Assembly: GCA_907164885.2 (NCBI GenBank)
Contig: OU015499.1
Span: 157,321,925-157,385,924, forward strand
Origin: Dolomedes plantarius
Taxonomy: Eukaryota; Arthropoda; Arachnida; Araneae; Dolomedidae
Reading direction: 5' to 3'
Length of the DNA: 64,000 nt
The translations under genes were made by a program, and so were the position numbers. This document shows positions 60,909 through 64,000 of this stretch, one piece after another. Positions within the stretch are counted from its first letter, which is position 1. Each line of letters opens with the position of its first letter. Under the pieces are notes generated by a model. That model had not been told where the DNA came from, did no database searches, and worked only from the letters and a program-made list of their open reading frames with translations.

Positions 60909-61883
60909 AATCTTTCGCCTGCAATGTATGTGAGAAAAAGTTTTCTATAGACGGGAATCTCAAAGCGCATCTCCATAACCGTGGAGGAAAAACTTTTGGT
61001 CTGCACTAAATGTCAGAAAAGGTTTCCTGAATTCGATCATGTAAAAAAATGGTCGTAACCACATAAAAGAAAAATCTTTCGTCCTCACTGTCTAAGAGAA
61101 AAGATTTCTTTCCAGTGTGCAAACACATCTCCCTATCTTCTCAGAGATGTAACCCACTTTCTACTATCGTAAGAAACGTATTTTTTGATTTACCGTGGGG
61201 AAAATTATCTTTCAAAATCGAATTGAAACTCAGGTTTGATGTTGCTTATTTAAAGGCGTTTTCGCATGTAATTATCTTTTGGAGTTAATTTAGTGTTTTA
61301 TAAGATTTTTCTTTTGATATTATATTTAATATCAAAAGAATGTATTAATGCACTATCAGTGTCGACCCATGATCCTGGATGTGATGCTTACCTACCCAAG
61401 TAATTGAAGTAAATAAACTCGTCATACCTGTATACACTGCCAGAAAGGGTGTCATGAAATGTAACTTATGCAATACTTCTGGTTTTTGTTTTTGTCTAAT
61501 AATAAATTATAATTTCTAAGATTTCACTGCTTTTTTCTAGATCTGCTGTGTTCTGTAAATGGGAAATAAATATGTATAATGATATAGATAAATAATTTTT
61601 TATGGCTTCATATCGAGACTGAATTTATTTTCGCTTTTGTGTCTCATTTAATTAGTTCAAAGTAATTTAGCTTTTATTAGAAGGCTTTTTCAAATGTGAA
61701 GTCAAAGTAATATTTAACTCATGGAGCATCTAATTATACTTTTATATCAAATATCGTATCAAATTTTTATGTATGACATATATCATTTTAATTGGAACTC
61801 AAGTCTTTAAAAATGTTTTATAAATTACACCATGTCTTGACTGTTGAATAATGGACTATTTTCTGGGTCTTTCAAGATTCGTG
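60909..61883 (+). other. 3' region of zinc-finger gene B
   Basis: One or two dead finger units follow the stop (GTATGTGAGAAAAAGTTTTC at 60927). AATAAA at 61412-61417 may be the poly(A) signal. There is no other gene. Confidence 0.55.
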
Positions 61884-62410
61884 GGTCATTTCAAAACTAG
61901 TGTACAAGATGGCACCATTTCGCCCAGTATGATGCATAAGAAATTTCGCCATTCGCAGTTGATGACTAGAGGAATATTCACGTGTCTGAAAGTTTTCTAA
62001 CTTGTTTTGTTCTGAAGTGAGAAATTTTTGAAATTGAGTCGGCATGTGTTTCTGGTAATGTGAGTGTAAAAGATCAAAGATCATACATAAAGCTTGAAAG
62101 TTTGTGCTCGGTGGATTCTTCACTGCTGGACATTTGAACAAAAAAACGGAAACGCCTGGACATTGCACTGTTATTGAAACCTTTGCACAGTCAACGTATT
62201 TCCACCTTAGAAGAGCCTACTTCAGCCGTTACCCGAGTCATTAGAGGACTCAACAAAAGCAGAATGCTGCAAGTTATAAATAATCTTCGTATATGTTGGG
62301 AGTCTCTTATTGAGAAGAAGGTTGAGTATATACGACTGTCGAGAGAAAAAGTCAAAAATCATATGGGTATAAAAAAAACTAATTTAGTGTGCATTACTTC
62401 TGAAATGACC
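61884..62410 (+). mobile_element. mariner-derived MITE, copy B
   Basis: Counterpart of 39641-40140 with the same ends (GGTCATTTCAAAACTAGTGT and, inverted, GGTCATTTCAGAAGTAATGC). The interior is 27 bp longer and keeps AACGGAAACGCCTGGACATT, which is missing from A. Confidence 0.8.
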
Positions 62411-64000
62411 CTCGTATTTTGACAGGAATTGGGATCATCTGCTTTCAATCTGAAAGTGGCACCGGTAATCAGAGGAAACCTTTAGAAATGACGTTTTGCA
62501 GTATAAGATGACGTCTGATTGGTATTTAAATCAAGATTTTTTGAATTTTATTAACAAATTTGCAGGGCAGATAACATTTACGATAAATTTTGTGCCTTAA
62601 TCAAATTTAATTTAATCTTGTACGCGACTATACGAGTGTATCTAAAATTCGTAAGAATGTGGAAGTATCAGAAATTTGATTTTGTTAAAACGATGTGGTC
62701 TAAAGGAAAATACTACCTCTTTTTGAGAAGTTTCAAAACTATAAGAGTATCATTTCGAACTTCCTAGGCACGTTTGTGAATAAAACTTCTGTGATTGTAA
62801 AAGTTTTAAATGACTGTTTTTTAAAAAACCATGCAAACAAAAGGTGAATATTCGGTATAAAGAAGACAAATTGACGAAATTTCGGTGAACTAGATGATGA
62901 TTCAGTAATAGAGTTTTAATTTCGCAATTTGTGGGGAGTTTATTTTTTTCGGAGTCAAAGATTTTTAGCAAACCATTAAGGCAGGGTTTTCATCTTTTAG
63001 ATTCTCTCCCACCATTGGCATGGTTTAGTATTCGGGACGCTGACATGTTTTGGGGGGAGTGTCGATACCTATTACGTCATGCAGACTGCAGACAATACGA
63101 CATTCGTCTCGTGAAGTATGGAAAAAGTAAATCAGAATCACCGGATAAATTAAATGAAAGGTAAATGTGCGGAGAGCACTGGCTCGGTTGAATTTTAGAA
63201 AAAACCTTTTACTTTCGAAGGCTCCAAATGTAGGTGCGGTCGAATGTGAGGGGTTTGGTTCACGACTTCTAAATCGTTGATCCCGCCGAAGTGATCTGAT
63301 AAATGCCAGAAGCGACAGTTTGATCTCCTGTTCTCAGAGACGGTCATAAATAATCGTAGTGGAAAATTTTCGCCACTTGAAAGAAAATGAACTTTCTGCG
63401 GTTACGTGGACCCAGGTTTTTTCTCTCGACATATTTCTGCAGATTAGTGGCTCGTATCCAGACCAAATTCCTTCAGCCATGCCCTGGTCACAAAATTAAA
63501 TTGGTCAGAAAATTTAGGCAGTGGCAGTACAGAAAATACACTTTGCTGCGAGCACATGAAAAATGTGTGATTTTAGAAAATAGAAGAATTATTCTGATCC
63601 CTCAAAATTATGAGCAAATGACAGTGAAATTTTGTTATATGGTAATTTTATCAATAGGAAATTTATATAAATTGAAAAAAAATTTAAAAATTAATTTCTC
63701 GTGAATAGCAATTTAAAATATAAATGCAAACAATTCGTTGTCGAATCATTAATTTAATATTAGTTATTCGGATTGATTTGGAGTCGGTTTTGGATCACAC
63801 AAATTTTGTGAATAGTTTACTTAATCTCTGATTCCATTAGTGGATATGCTGGAAAATATATTGCTTAGCGGATATATTTTATAGAATTAAAAGACCTCGA
63901 ATATCTGCTGAAAATTATCTGCTTGAAGTAATTGCACACGTGAACAGCATGGAAGTTTTCTTCAAATTCCTGAAAGACTGAAATAATTACGATATCTTCG
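62411..64000. other. Right end of copy B and unique flank
   Basis: Homology to copy A ends at 63423. The rest (63424-64000) is AT-rich and appears only once. The open frame 63387-63704 (105 codons) spans the breakpoint and resembles no family, so it is not called as a gene. Confidence 0.6.

Larger units (their letters stand above)
42077..63423. repeat. Large direct segmental duplication, copy B
   Basis: Counterpart of 19052-41157 in the same orientation. The left breakpoint lies inside a hAT transposase, of which only the last ~75 codons are present here. The right breakpoint is at CAGGTTTTTTCTC, after which the flanks differ. Copy B carries a Tc1 and a pogo-like insertion absent from A and lacks four A insertions. 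Confidence 0.95.

Noticed and set aside
59938..60963. 341-codon minus-strand open frame
   Set aside because: It is the antisense of the zinc-finger array. The 84-bp periodicity keeps stops out of that frame.
63387..63704. 105-codon frame at the right duplication border
   Set aside because: It runs across the breakpoint, matches no family and is basic/AT-biased. Chance is more likely.

Overview
The window looks like repeat-dense nuclear DNA of an arthropod, most likely an arachnid such as an orb-weaving spider. The signs are very AT-rich sequence, many (TA)n/(CA)n microsatellites, DD34E Tc1, mariner, pogo/Tigger and hAT transposon relics of the types common in spiders, and C2H2 zinc-finger genes with a splice acceptor upstream. 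The species is inferred and not proven. There is nothing bacterial here: no operons, no CRISPR and no rRNA.

Layout. Positions 1-19051 are a transposon graveyard. It holds microsatellites, a mariner C-terminal fragment, a mariner-derived MITE, a frameshifted OTU-protease-like fragment, and a minus-strand SCAND3/ZBED-like hAT. It also holds a Penelope-like fragment, a nearly intact DD34E Tc1 (8306-9716) set in a TA microsatellite, a long-TIR foldback element, a tRNA-derived SINE-like unit, three further hAT relics and a second Tc1 (15858-17263).

Positions 19052-41157 (copy A) and 42077-63423 (copy B) are a direct segmental duplication of about 20 kb, a few percent diverged by eye, with a 0.9 kb spacer that holds a Harbinger-type MITE. 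Each copy ends in a C2H2 zinc-finger gene. The copy A gene has 10 fingers (342 aa) and the copy B gene has 23 (708 aa), including an apparently exact four-finger duplication. Because the copies align, each insertion in one has its empty site in the other. A Tc1 (42842-44234) and a pogo-like element (44882-47692) are only in B. A TIR element with an 8-bp target duplication (19872-21705), a Tigger-like element with a long transposase ORF (25089-26916), a mariner-like element (31298-32589) and a tiny poly(A) retroinsertion (36565-36649) are only in A. Older relics (hAT C-termini, a Tigger DNA-binding-domain remnant, a mariner MITE) occur in both copies and so predate the duplication.

The zinc-finger pair are the only plausible host protein genes. 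Nearly all other open frames belong to transposases in various states of decay. The 8603-9580 Tc1 frame (one early stop) and the 25727-26887 Tigger frame (3' end lost) are the best preserved.
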